Below are positions 44,097 through 56,586 of a stretch of DNA of 64,000 nucleotides, in pieces; positions within the stretch are counted from its first letter, which is position 1; each line of letters begins with the position of its first letter. A program made the translations under genes and the position numbers. The notes under the pieces were generated by a model. The model was given only the letters and a program-made list of their open reading frames with translations. It was not told the DNA's origin and did not search any database. The DNA lies in contig CAJQUN010000014.1 of assembly GCA_907163345.1 (NCBI GenBank), forward strand, positions 3,534,001-3,598,000, read 5' to 3'. The stretch is from Haberlea rhodopensis. Its lineage: Eukaryota > Streptophyta > Magnoliopsida > Lamiales > Gesneriaceae.

Positions 44097-46180
44097 CGGC
44101 CCATTAGTTTATGACTAGGACTCTTCCTCATCAATTTAATTCATCTAATGAATTTAACTCTCTTTATCGATTTAATCTTTTGTGCGACCTGTTAGGATCT
44201 TGCAACGTTGGCAGTGACATAAAATCTAATTTTATGTCACAAAAAATGAGCGGTATCTAGCAACACATCAAGGCTAGCCAAGTTACAAGAATGTCATTGA
44301 CTCGACATTACCTATGGCTTGTGATAATATTCACCATGTAACTTAATCCCTTTGTCCTATGTGTTTAGATTAAACACGAGTTGTGAAATAAGTCATACTC
44401 GTATAGTTCAATCTTATATTTCTTGATCCCCAAGTAGACTAGAATACATTCGAGCATGACCATGCATTTTAGTCTCACTTGATCAAGGGCCCAATCACTT
44501 CTCTTGTTATATAGGAGGGACAAATCATATCTTGACCACTCAACATCCCTTTATATAATTCGTAGTGTATCCAATGATTATCTTTATAGTTTACCCTGTT
44601 ACAGGTAATGTTGATAATATCAAGATGCACAACTCCTTATGTTGGGATCTCTGGTGATCTCAAGTCGTAAGGATTACATACACTATTATCACTATGAGAA
44701 TTTCTTATGACATTCATATAACTATCCATGTAGCATTCTCATGGTGGGTCTGTCCAGTACATAGTTCTCTAACATGTACTCATGTGTTGATTCGATATCT
44801 CATATCCATTAACAAATTCATCAATCAATACATACTAGTCTCAATGCATTATCATTATCCTAATTCATGATAATCCTAGTCAATCTTTAAAAATAATACA
44901 ATTTTATTCTAAGGACATTAATATATATATATATATATAATACTGAATTGCCATTAATAAAAACATATTAAATTGTATGCTAAAATCAATCATCTAATGA
45001 GTTGTCTTATGGCATATCCCAACAGAAATTGCCGAGAATTCCATCACACAAAGTCCACAAAATTTCAATATTTTTAGCACTAAAACTTTCGACCAATAGG
45101 CATAGAAAAATCAAAATCATTCAACCACCAATACCTTGGAATTTTACACTCAAATTCTGGAAAAGAAATTCTCCAGCAAGCAATCTTCAAAAATCAGCCT
45201 AGGTGTTCGAAACTTTCACACAGTGCACACATAGTGAAGGTGTCAATATTCAAGCCGAGGATAGAAAGAATTCATCGTTTTCGCACCCTAAATTGTTCAA
45301 ACACGTATATAATCTCTGTAAGTGAGCTTTTGTTATATATTCGTTTCATTTAAAAAAAAATCATATGTATGTTTTGAAACTTCAATCGATTATGTGAATT
45401 ATGTTGAAACTATGCAGTTCCGATGAAAATTAGATTTTTTAAGCACTCTAAATTTCGAAATCTGATTGGAAGGAATTCATTTGTGGCCCTGATGCGGTGA
45501 GATTATAACCATTTTTCTGACATGATACGGTGGTTAACTATTGTTCTGGGAAGTCCAGACCCTTTATTCGTTGGTGATCCGATGTTATGACCTCATCTCT
45601 AGGAAGGTTAAGTCTAGAGACTGATATCAGTACCAAGAGAAAATTAGAGAATTTATTGTGCTTAATGTATATGAAAAATATTGCTGATATGATATGTTGT
45701 GGCCCGATTGGAGCAATTACGATAAGTTATGGCTCGATGGGAGCAATTATGTTAAGATGCATTCATATCTATTTATGATTCGATTATACTATATGTTTTG
45801 AAAAAAATATGAATATGTATTATATTGTCACATCGACTGGCCCCCGCTTGCTCAGTGTTTTTCAAAACACTCACCCCTTACTCTCCCTCCCCAGATAAAG
45901 ACAAGGAAGAAATTGAAGACGAAGAACAACACCAATTTTGGGGTTGGTGATCCGATGTGTTTCTATGAATTAAAGACTTTAAATTTTGTTTAATTATGAT
46001 TTCGTTATTTTATTTCGTTTTAAGATTTTTAGGAATTGGTTATGCAATTTAATTTCAGTGGTAAAGACAAATACTTATTTTTATGGAATAATAGACTGGT
46101 TTTTTGTTGAATATGATATTACGAGGCTTATTGATTTCAAGTTGATATTGAGAATCAATGCCAGCGTTATTGACCCCGGT
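43331..46180. other. Non-coding insertion-like region with microsatellites and LTR-like debris
   Basis: Separates the copia protease and gag fragments. Contains AC then AT tracts (about 43912-43948) and a long TA tract (about 44045-44093). Around 45480-45980 the sequence CAAAACACTCACCCCTTAC followed by an acidic GACAAGGAAGAAATTGAAGA word resembles the end of Tekay/Del-type gypsy LTRs. The rest looks like retrotransposon LTR or leader DNA, but I could not define ends. Confidence 0.4.
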
Positions 46181-46189
46181 CTCGGGCGT

Positions 46190-46890
46190 GAAACGTTGCA
46201 TAACATTGATTGCAACCGACCACACCCAAGCTAGAACGGCCATGGCCCTGGAAGACATCGCCAGTGTGTGAAGAACGTGGTTGATTGGGGTGCGCATACC
46301 CAGTGGGCTATCGAGAGATTGCTGGAAAATCTCAAAGCTCTCCGCCTTGGGCATGATGTCGTGGAACAACGAAAGATGTGTAAGTGCCATTTGGGCAGTG
46401 GAGAAACTGGAGAAAGAATGGCCTAACCCATGAAGAAACCAGTGGGATTTGTTGGTGTCATCAATTGGAAGTCCGATGGCCGCCAATTGATCACACAAGG
46501 ATTTGAATTGGCGAGAATATCCAGCCAATGGACAAGAGCCCTTTTTCATAAGTTGTAGGTCATCTTTGGATTCACGAGTCTTGGAGTTGTGACAAAACTC
46601 GAGGGCAACACACATCACACGAGAAATGGAACATCCAAGTGCAGCGGCCATGGCCTCTTCAGATAGAGACGGGAAAAGTAGACTGAGAAGGAGTTGGTCT
46701 TGTAAATACGAATATGTGAACAATTGATTTGGCATAGGATGGGTAGGAGCCATCAACAAAGCCAAGGAGATAGTGCCATGTAAGCAGCGACATGAGTTGG
46801 ATTTTCCAAAGGAGATAATTTGATGGAGTGATTTTTATGGTGATCATATGTATAAGTGTAGAAAAGGGGAGGGAGAAGTCCAAATCGGGT
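46190..46890 (-). pseudogene. Ty1/copia gag fragment
   Basis: Minus-strand pieces in two frames: ITPSNYLLWKIQLMSLL, then GFVDGSYP, then a middle region with CDQLAAIGLPIDDTNKSHWF and FLHGLGHSF, as in plant copia gag (UBN2/gag-polypeptide family). A frameshift near 46700 and an abrupt end at about 46190 show that it is dead. Confidence 0.75.
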
Positions 46891-48473
46891 TTAAGACCTC
46901 ATATCCTACCATATTGCTAATAGTAGGATATTAGTCAGACAACTGAATAATGTGGAACCTGAGTTGTCCAAAAAATTTCAACTGCATCTCATTTTTTTGA
47001 ATATTAAAACATGCAGATACAGGTGGGTGAATTCGGGTTTGGGTGAGTGGATTATGTTGTGCGATTTTTTTATACACTCCTAATTTTGGGAGAGAATTTC
47101 AAAATTATAATTTAGAAAATAAAAAATGGACGGTTAAAAAATATGAGGAAAACTACCCAAAATAAAATGCAATCCATTTTATCATTTTCTTTTCTTTCTT
47201 GTTTTGAGTTTTTTTGTCATTTTACTTTGACATACCAAAAATAATTTTTTAGGGTGTTCATAATTTATTAGGGATGAATAGTTGCTACTCCACAAACAAT
47301 GACATATGGAGTTATTAATTATTGTATGAAAATATTTTCGTTATGATTTATAATCCTTCTCAGAAAGGGAGTCGTAGAATAAAATATTTTATGAAATAAG
47401 TGCACCATTATTTTATAAAATAAATTAATCACTTCCATAATCATTGGAAGTCTTTCATATTCTTTTCCTTTTATCATGAAGGTCTAAGGTGCCTTTTTGA
47501 ATTGAGAAAAAATAGTCGAATAGTTTTTATAGCTCGCTCATTTAGTGTATGTTTGTAAATATTTTTCAAAACTTCTTAAACATTTGGCTTTTCAGAATCT
47601 ATGTGTTTTATTTTTTTACTTCTGTTACTGTTTTTAAAAAAATATGTAAAAATAGAAATAAAGAAGCAATTCATGAGATGTTTTTTTCTTATTTAAATTA
47701 TACGGTGTTAATTTTGTAATAAACTGAAGTTCATTAAGTTTTTTGTATTTTATTTAATAACAAACATTCGATGTTGTTGCTTAAATCAACTTTTTCATAT
47801 TTAAGCAAATATAAAATAGAAATGCTTTGAATAAACAATTGAAAACGCATCCTTAATATATGGTAAGATATGATGGCCGTGTAACTTTATATTTATCTAT
47901 TTTTCAAACTTTTTTTTATACTGAACATTTTGATTTTGTTGTAATAATTATATATATATAATTAAGGGGATAAATTTATAAAAAAAGTTTATAACTTTAA
48001 ACTATTAGTATTTATTTACGAGTGAAATAATAAAAATATTAATATCTATAAAGTATTATATGTAAATGAAATAAATGGCAGTTCTTAGTTTGTAAGGTTA
48101 AATGAGTCGTTATTGGTTCGTATCTTTTTTTATTTGCTAGAATGAAAATTTAACTAAAATAAAAATTCTATTTTAAAAAACAAATTGTTAAAAAATGATA
48201 TATTTCATATTCGTTTTTTTTACCATGAAACATCAATTATATTCATCGAACCATATGTACATCTGAAACAACTACCAACTTTGCCCTATTACAAACAGAA
48301 GAGACAAACACAAATGATGTAATGGTAAAGATATTCACATCATAAAGTGCATGAACTTGAATATGAGATTTCTGGATACCACCAGAGCTAGATCGGATCT
48401 CCTCAAACCATTGAGCTGAGGTGGAGGTTGAAAAAGAGAATTTGACGAATGACGAGAGTAACGAGAAAAAAAA
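46891..48473. other. AT-rich intergenic region
   Basis: No gene recognised. At about 48340-48430 the minus strand has a weak tRNA-like head (CAGCTCAATGGTTTGAGG, then TATTCAAGTTCATG), so a degraded SINE is possible but not firm. Confidence 0.4.
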
Positions 48474-48959
48474 GGGGCGCTTACGGGCCGGTACCACTTC
48501 CAAAATATAAATTCATCCTAGTCCACCGAAAAAACATGACTCCACTTAGGTCAATTTTAGGGTAAAATGACCATACTAGACAAGTAATTGTTGCCACCTC
48601 CCATTATGAGATTAAGCAGCAGCAACAATCCATGGAAAGTGTCGTTGCAGTGCTCGAGAACTTCGAACACCCATCTTTCTTCCCACAAGCTCCGCGAACG
48701 ACTCCAGAAGTATACAAATATGTATGACTATATAATTTATGTGATTAAGCAACAACTTTCATCCATGAAAAGTTCATCGGTAGGAGATTCGTCCAGTCTG
48801 AAGGCATTGCTTCTCCATGCCAACCCAACACATAAAGTCGACGGAACAAGAAATTGAACATGAAAGCTCAGCTGCAACCTCTAAGGCTTCAGTTATCAAC
48901 CCCGTATTCATGGAACTCAATGTGCGACGCAGGACGACCACTGCTATGAAACTCGGAAA

Positions 48960-49951
48960 CCCTAGCAACTTTTCATGTTTAAAAATCGTGCACCACAATG
49001 TTAAAAAAATCGTGCATCACCATTACAAAAAATCATGCACCATGCAAAAAAAAAAAAGCGAGCATCACCATTACAAAAAATCGTGCACCAATGTACAAAA
49101 ATTGTGCACCACCATGTTCAAAATCAAGTGCAGCAATCGTGCAATAAAGTACAAAAAAACGTGCAAAAATGTGCAAAAAATCTTGCACGATTAGTTAAAA
49201 ATATTGAATTTAGTTTGTTGTAAGAATATTGAATTTAGTTTGGTGCATGTGCATGCTTGAATTTATACAAATGGGTGCACGATTAAATGAAGATGAACGT
49301 TTGTTATTTGTTAGTATGTGCACGATGAATTTATAAATGGGTGCACGATTAGTTTTATCGTTTGTGCACGATTAATTTAAATATTGAATTTAGTTTTTTT
49401 GTATGTGCATGATTAATTAAAATATTGAATGAATTTAGTTTGTTGCATGTGCACGATTAATTAAAATATTGAATTTAGTTTTTTGTATCAGCGGGTACAC
49501 GATTATATTTTTTAAGGGGTATACGATTAGTTGTGTTCTTTGTGCACGATTAATTAAAAGACTGACGCATGACGTTGTTAAGTGAAGATGCACAATTGTT
49601 TGTGCACGATTGGATATATGAATGAGTGCACGATTAGTTTTGTTTTTCGTGCACGATTAGATTTAAGGTGCATGATGTAAATTTGAGATGGTGCATTGTA
49701 AATTTGAGATGGTGCACGATTGGATTTGAAATTTGAAATTTTGTACATAATCGTGCATCACATATTTGAAAAAGTGATATGATCAACGATTTTTGAAATT
49801 TTAAAAATTATGGTGCACCCACATGCCAAATAAATCGTGCACCCACAGGACAAATTAAATCGTGCACCACCAGGCAAATTAATCGTGCATCACCAGGCAA
49901 AAATAATCATGCACCCACTGGCCAAAATAAAATCGTGCACCACCAGGCAAA
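48960..49951. repeat. GTGCAC-centred dispersed repeat field, left part
   Basis: Some 17 exact GTGCAC words plus many one-base variants in 1 kb, in the context TCGTGCACCAC or its reverse GTGCACGATT, separated by A-rich or T-rich spacers of irregular length. Orientation switches in blocks: CGTGCACC to about 49200, GTGCACGATT from about 49270 to 49730, then CGTGCACC again. Confidence 0.85.
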
Positions 49952-49956
49952 ACAAT

Positions 49957-52900
49957 TGTAAGACCCCAACACCCAAACTCGTCATTAGTTCATTTATGAC
50001 GTCGTATATGTATAAATTTTTTATTTTCTTTTCATTCTTTAAAAAGAATCATTACATGTTTCCCATAATCCCATGACATAAATAATGTTCAACATTATAT
50101 GATCATCTCTACCAACAAATAGACTCAAAGATTTCGCCCATTACCATCCCCATTACACCACTTTTATATTGTGGACTTTTATAAAAATTTGGGCAGAGTC
50201 TCCCCATAAATTGAGCTATCCCAAAATAAACACATTACCAAAATAACTCTCAGCCAGGGAAAACACAATACTTAACAGAATACAGAAACACTAAGTAAAT
50301 TCCCAGCCAGGGAAGACACCACACTAATAAGACAACAAAAGTGGGTTTCAACACCCTTATACAGTCCATATACAGACACAAGTGCTCACAGAAGAGCAAC
50401 GAATACAAATACCAATCCTGATGCATAAATTACATATACCATCAGCTCGATCTCATACTATGCTTCTGGAAGCATTATCCAACAAGGTTCGAGCCTATCA
50501 CCCCAAAACAGCATCGTACCTGTTGTACCTGTTTCAACAGAAACAGCCCCCACACAGGGTGAGCATACTCCAACTCAATATTCAATCACAAATCGATATA
50601 CAAAATCATAATGCAATAGTTTAGATTATTCAAAACTCATAAAATATACTCCATGTACAATTCCGAGTTTGTATAGTTTCCACGCACTGTTCCTGTTTCA
50701 AACTCACGCACATTCATAATGTCAAGTTTAGTATTATCATTGAAAACATGATACTCAACGACTTATGAATTCAATACAACAATAATATATTAGTTATGCT
50801 CAACATAAATAATTCAACATCGATGTACACCTGGTTATCCCACTATCTCATTCTTGACACTTTCTCATATCGCTCATGCCCAAGGCATCAATACTCAACT
50901 AGTATAATCGGATCACGTACCACCACGTGTCCTTCACACAACACATGTATACACATATTCTTTTCTTTACTCATCTTCTTGGATCACGTATAACTACGTA
51001 TCTACCAAACTACGCATTTTAAACTCAATTATCAGATTCAATCGATTAACCTGAAACATCATATTCAAATTACATGTGCACATGAATGTATATATACTAG
51101 ATATACCTGCTCGTACGTCACCACGTACCTTATAGTGGACAACATGAACAAGCTATTATCAACGTCCGAAGTCTCCTGAAGAGTCTATATAGAATATTAA
51201 TTCAATATTAGCTCGAAATCAAAGCAATTCATAACCATCATATATTTCTTACTTTCAGATCAATATCATAAATCAATAACTCAATATTATGAATCAAATC
51301 ATAATCAATACTTTGGATGCACACATCCTCACATTAATCATGATATATGATTGGTAATGCAAAACCCCATTATCTCCCACCAACCGCTACATCAACACAC
51401 ATGATGCAGAAAACACACACCCATATGTGCTAGATCACACCCAACTCACATAGCAGTTCACTAGACACAACAGTTCAACAGGGGAAATGAAGTGTAGGGT
51501 GTTTGTATAATGACATCCAACCAGTGTCTAACTAATACAATCCAATTAAGCCATAAATAAATAATATTGGAAACCAAAACCCTCAACATAGCAACATAAT
51601 TCTAGCCCCAAGACAGCAACTAAAATCGATCACTCACCAAGGGGAAACCAGGTGCACCCACAACTATCTAACTCAAGATTTAATCAAGCCACTACATGAA
51701 TTAACGATATAATAATTGATTACACAACCATCAAGACTCCTAACCTCAAGCCAAAAAGAAATCGAGCCCTAAATCCCCCAACCAGAAGAGAAATTCGAAC
51801 CAAGTAACAACAAAGATTTGAAGAAATGAACAGCATAGCTTTCGGTCAACTAGCAGCAGAAAGACGTTCCAAATCGACCAAAAGTGAAGCAAAACAACAG
51901 CTAAAAGTTCGACCAACTACAACATAAATTCAAGTTCCAAATGGCTGTAGAAATTCAAACCCAACACAGATTTCGAACCACAAATCAGCAGATTTTTCAG
52001 ACATAACCAAGACATCAAGCCAAACATCAGCAGGAGCTACACAAACCCATATACACGGCAGGAACGCACACACGCCCACACCACCTACACGCACCCCATG
52101 CTTCAATCCCTTCCCTTTTTACCCACTAACAAATTGATGGTCTAGAAACAGGTAGGATAACCAACAAGGTAGAATCGAATAAACAAGCATCAAATATTTC
52201 CATGATAAAAGCAAAACAATCGCCCCTGCCAACTACCCCAAAACCGAACCAGCAATTCAACATGCAACGAACAAAAATTCGAACAAACTTCATCAAAATT
52301 TCGAGGGATTTCAGGGGAATAACGACTAAAGGATGAGGGAGGATTACCTACAAAAATATTGGAAGAAATCGCCCCAAAATCGGACGAATTCGGAAATTCG
52401 AACCACTGCGCTTCCTTGCAAGATCCGAACGCAATCCGCGACGAAACTTCAGGTTCTTGGTATGGAAAGTTGCGCCTGGAAGAGACGAAGACGATGGTGG
52501 TTCGGACGCGCCGAAAGGAGGTCCGACGGCGGCGTGCGCGCGACTTTAGCGACGAGTGGTCGGACATGCACGATGATCCAGCAGAGAAGAAAAGAGAGGA
52601 TCGGGTTTTAGTGCGTGAGTTTACATGTTTTACTATGTGTTCCGAAAATGCCCAACATAACATATTTATATTTGTATCCTGGCCCGATTTTGTACATCGA
52701 AGTGTCGCCGGTGTACTGATATATTATTTATAGACAACGATTGGGATTTATACACACTCCAAAAACCCAAAACTTAAATTCTTCATTTTAATTAACTTAT
52801 CTCTAAAATATTATCGGAGTATATTTTACAATCTCAAAATATTTTATGATCCGATTAACTTGTCAGTTGACCTTCACTTGGTCAATTCCACTTCTAATTA

Positions 52901-52981
52901 ATTAATTCTAAAATTAATTATCAATAAAATCCAAATCATATTTAGTCCAACAAATGATTATTAATAAATCTGGACATCATA
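49957..52981 (-). repeat. Left LTR (full length, 3' LTR of the minus-strand element)
   Basis: 3025 bp. Open frames inside (50382, 50796, 52190-52733) lie in LTR DNA and show no known domain. A CACACAGGGTGAGCAT-type word near 50550 resembles R/U5 sequence of Tekay LTRs in reverse. Confidence 0.75.
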
Positions 52982-55194
52982 ATTCTTCCCAACATATAAA
53001 ATTTCGTCCTCGAAATTTCAACGCATGCTTACCATAAAAGCCAACTGTAAAATTTTCGTACCCTATATAGCTCGATATAATGACTTTACCATCTGTAGGA
53101 TGACAGTCATCGGAATCATCGTGGCTCACACATGTGCCCCATTGCACCAACGATCGCAAGAAGTGTTTAACCGTCAAGCTTCTTTGTCATTTCTCACTAC
53201 CTGTGTACTTTCATCGACACAATTCCATTGCACAATCTTATTTCCCGTCATATACTTTCATCACAGTACCCATCATATAATCTCTTTAAATCATGCAATC
53301 CATGCTTTCATGTATATTCAAGAATATATGACAATACACCAACATTTATCTTAATTAGCTTCATACCCGTGTCGTTGCAAATGTATGCAACTTATCCCCA
53401 CATCATCACCATCATCCGTATGAAGTAACGGTACTCTTGAGCCTTTACGCATCAATCTTTACATATATCATCTCCTGGCTATTATCTGGTGCAAGGTAAT
53501 GACTAGAAAACCCATTAGTCATTCTCACATACGTATATACACATTATATACACCAACAACCACAGACCATCAGTATCAAATCATGATAAATGGCTTAACA
53601 CCAATATTCTCATGTCACGATTATACTCATCTAACACAAGGCATCAACATCAATATCGAATAGTTCGTGACATACCTTTGTAGATGGAATCATCTACAAT
53701 ACACAATGGCATCATAGTATTATACTCATCACAGTACTCACGTACTCTTAAGTATCAACATTTTCACAGTACATTACCCAACTATTATCTGCCATAGAAC
53801 AAGTACGAAATAAACTCGTTAGTATCTCTCAAATACTCATAACATAACACGTACCTTGTCATTTACGCATTTCGATATTCATAATGTTTCCATATCAAAC
53901 ATCAATTCCCTGCATCAAACGTTTCACGAAATCCTGCACACATCATGCTACAACAGACTATCACGTATCTGTGTGATTAAAATTCAACAAAATACCATTT
54001 CATAAATGAATAACATATCATGGTGTAGTATGTACTCGTGATTTCTCATACCCAGTCTCATCACATATATCGTTATTTATATGCCTTCCAGTTTCTAACA
54101 CAATATCAAAATGATCAATCGTTTAAAGTGAATGTTTACAAATCCCATGTATTCACATTATGACATTATTATATTGTCTATCACATCATGTCTAACTCAT
54201 CATTAATCATTCCATGATTATTTATCAGTGTTGTCATTATATACCGGATAACAACGTCATAATTTCGTACTTACTACGTCGACCTGCAATCGTTCACCAT
54301 GATCACACGTCCACACAGGACATTCGTAGCGATCTCATGTAATCCCATGACATTCCATATCATCTCATAGCCTGTTCATTATCTCACAATACACAAAACA
54401 ATCATATTTTTTTAAACCAATATCATTTCAATCTCTTTCTCAATTCTTCCTTATCTTTATATTGATTCTCATAGACCATATCAATGAATCAAGATAATTC
54501 ACAATCCATATAAATCAAAGATGTTACATCAAACGAAATGATTTACCTCAATTCCTCGTTCACGTGGAATATTCCAATATTCTCTTGAGCCTACAACTCA
54601 TGTGTCCAATAAATAACAACAACACAATTGTCCACTGTTATCTGCGATCAAACATCATCAATATACAATGCTAACACAATAGCAATACAATAAACTCATG
54701 CTAACATAATAGCAGTACATCAATATTCGTCGCCCAATGACGGTACATTAATACTCATTGCTAATGCAATAGCAATATATCAACACTCATCGCCCACACT
54801 AGCATGCATAATCTCATCGTCACTACGGGCATGCACATAATATCCATAATCACAATGAATAAAATTACATTCTTAAAACAATAAGATGTAATAACACTTA
54901 CTGCACGCAGTGGATCCACACTTGATCTTTTAAACTGTCCCTGTTCTCAACATAAATATTCCACAAAATATAATTTCATATCAATACATAATTGATATAC
55001 TCATCGTCAATAAAATGACGGTCTAATATACTCTTCGTCAATACACGACATCAAAAATAATACTAAAGAAACAATAATATACATCCATTCCTCGCTAACA
55101 AGGTTGCGGACATACCTGTCTCCGTCGCTCAACAGCAATATGTAATCAGCACCCATCGCTCGAATGCGGTATAAACCATCGCTAATCATCACAG

Positions 55195-55500
55195 AGGGAT
55201 GAATCATCATCAATCGACACAGCGGAATGAACCATCGCTATACATGTGTCCGGAGACATGAACCATCGTCAATCATCATAAAGGAATGAATCATCCTCAG
55301 TCGACACAGCGGAATGAACCATCGCTATACATGTGTCCGGACGGCATGAACCATCGCCAATCATCATAAAGGAATGAATCATCCTCAGTCGACACAGCGG
55401 AATGAACCATCGCTATACATGTGTCCGGCGGCATGAACCATCGCCAATCATCATAAAGGAATGAATCATCCTTAGTCGACACAGCGGAATGAACCATCAC
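55195..55500 (-). repeat. Tandem repeats inside the LARD-like element, array 1
   Basis: Units of about 100 bp sharing GACACAGCGGAATGAACCAT, CTATACATGTGTCCGG and CATCATAAAGGAATGAATCA; three full copies and partial ones. A 102-residue open frame here is an artefact of the array. Confidence 0.85.
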
Positions 55501-55584
55501 TATTAATAACCAATCCCTAGTCTGTTTATCATCAGTGTATTTTAATGCCCCTCGCTTCATAACTTTAGAACAAGCGGAACTCCC

Positions 55585-55825
55585 CTCCCCCGCTTCTTCA
55601 TACAAGCGGTATTTCTATCCTCGTTTCGTATGGTAAACCTCGCCTCCATGTGCAAGCGAGCCTCCCCCCTCCCGCTCCACATTTTTAGCGGTATAAGTGG
55701 TAAGCATTTCATACAAGCGGTATTTCTCCTCGCTTCGTATGATAAACCTCGCCTCCATGTGCAAGCGAGCCTCCCCCCTCCCGCTCCACATTTTTAGCGG
55801 TATAATAGCGGTAAGCATTAAAATC
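55585..55825 (-). repeat. Tandem repeats inside the LARD-like element, array 2
   Basis: A block of roughly 120 bp (TACAAGCGGTATTTCT, CCTCGCCTCCATGTGCAAGC, CCCGCTCCACATTTTTAGCG) is present twice with small differences, followed by a partial AGCGGTAAGCATT. Confidence 0.82.
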
Positions 55826-56301
55826 CTCACCGTGATAAACAAGACTCATGGGATGCGTAATCATCACTCCAATGCATAATCCATATTTCCTGTGACCTGC
55901 AACCACCATAGTCGCAACAATAGCTATACATGCTATGCACCAAACATATATACATATATGCAGCCCCAATGCAAAATCAATATGTATATCAAATACATGT
56001 TACCGTTTGGTGCCCGATAGCTCGTCATGCCAAAATGCACCTACAGGAACCATTCCAAACCGTGAGCCTATAATAATCCATATTCTCCACAATAAGATTA
56101 TATAAGTAAATGCATAAATCACAAATACAAGGCACTCTTTGTATATTTTCCAATGCATTTAGAATGCTCTTCTTGGTTGTCCCTGTATCACAACTCACAA
56201 TTAAAATCAATGGATCATATTACGATTACACAAATGTCAGTGACATAAAAACATGCTATCAATATGATCGTAGGCCCTCAACAGCCCCAAAGAGCAACCA
56301 C

Positions 56302-56314
56302 TGCTCTGATACCA
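56302..56314 (-). other. Primer-binding site (initiator Met tRNA) of the LARD-like element
   Basis: TGCTCTGATACCA on the plus strand, i.e. TGGTATCAGAGCA on the minus strand, four bases inside the right LTR. It sets the element's orientation as minus. Confidence 0.88.
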
Positions 56315-56586
56315 CTAATGTAAGACCCCAACACCCAAACTCGTCATTAGTTCATTTATGACGTCGTATATGTATAAATTTTTCATTTTAATTAACTTAT
56401 CTCTAAAATATTATCGGAGTATATTTTACAATCTCAAAATATTTTATGATCCGATTAACTTGTCAGTTGACATTCACTTGGTCAATTCCACTTCTAATTA
56501 ATTAATTCTAAAATTAATTATCAATAAAATCCAAATCATATTTAGTCCAACAAATGATTATTAATAAATCTGGACATCACAACAAT

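Larger units (their letters stand above)
49957..56581 (-). mobile_element. Non-coding Tekay-like LTR retrotransposon with unequal LTRs
   Basis: Inserted in the GTGCAC field with target duplication ACAAT (49952-49956 and 56582-56586). Both LTRs start TGTAAGACCCC and end TGGACATCA(C/T)A. The right, 5' LTR on this strand is 263 bp (56319-56581). The left, 3' LTR is 3025 bp (49957-52981), with the same ends but 2.76 kb extra between ATAAATTTTT and CATTTTAATTAAC. Beside the right LTR the minus strand has TGGTATCAGAGCA, the initiator-Met tRNA primer site, and beside the left LTR TTCGAGGACGAAATTTT and a purine tract, typical of Tekay/Del gypsy elements. The 3.3-kb interior has no gag-pol, so it is a non-autonomous, LARD-like derivative. 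Confidence 0.82.

Noticed and set aside
52190..52733. 157-residue minus frame and overlapping plus frames
   Set aside because: Inside the long LTR; overlapping frames on both strands and no known domain.
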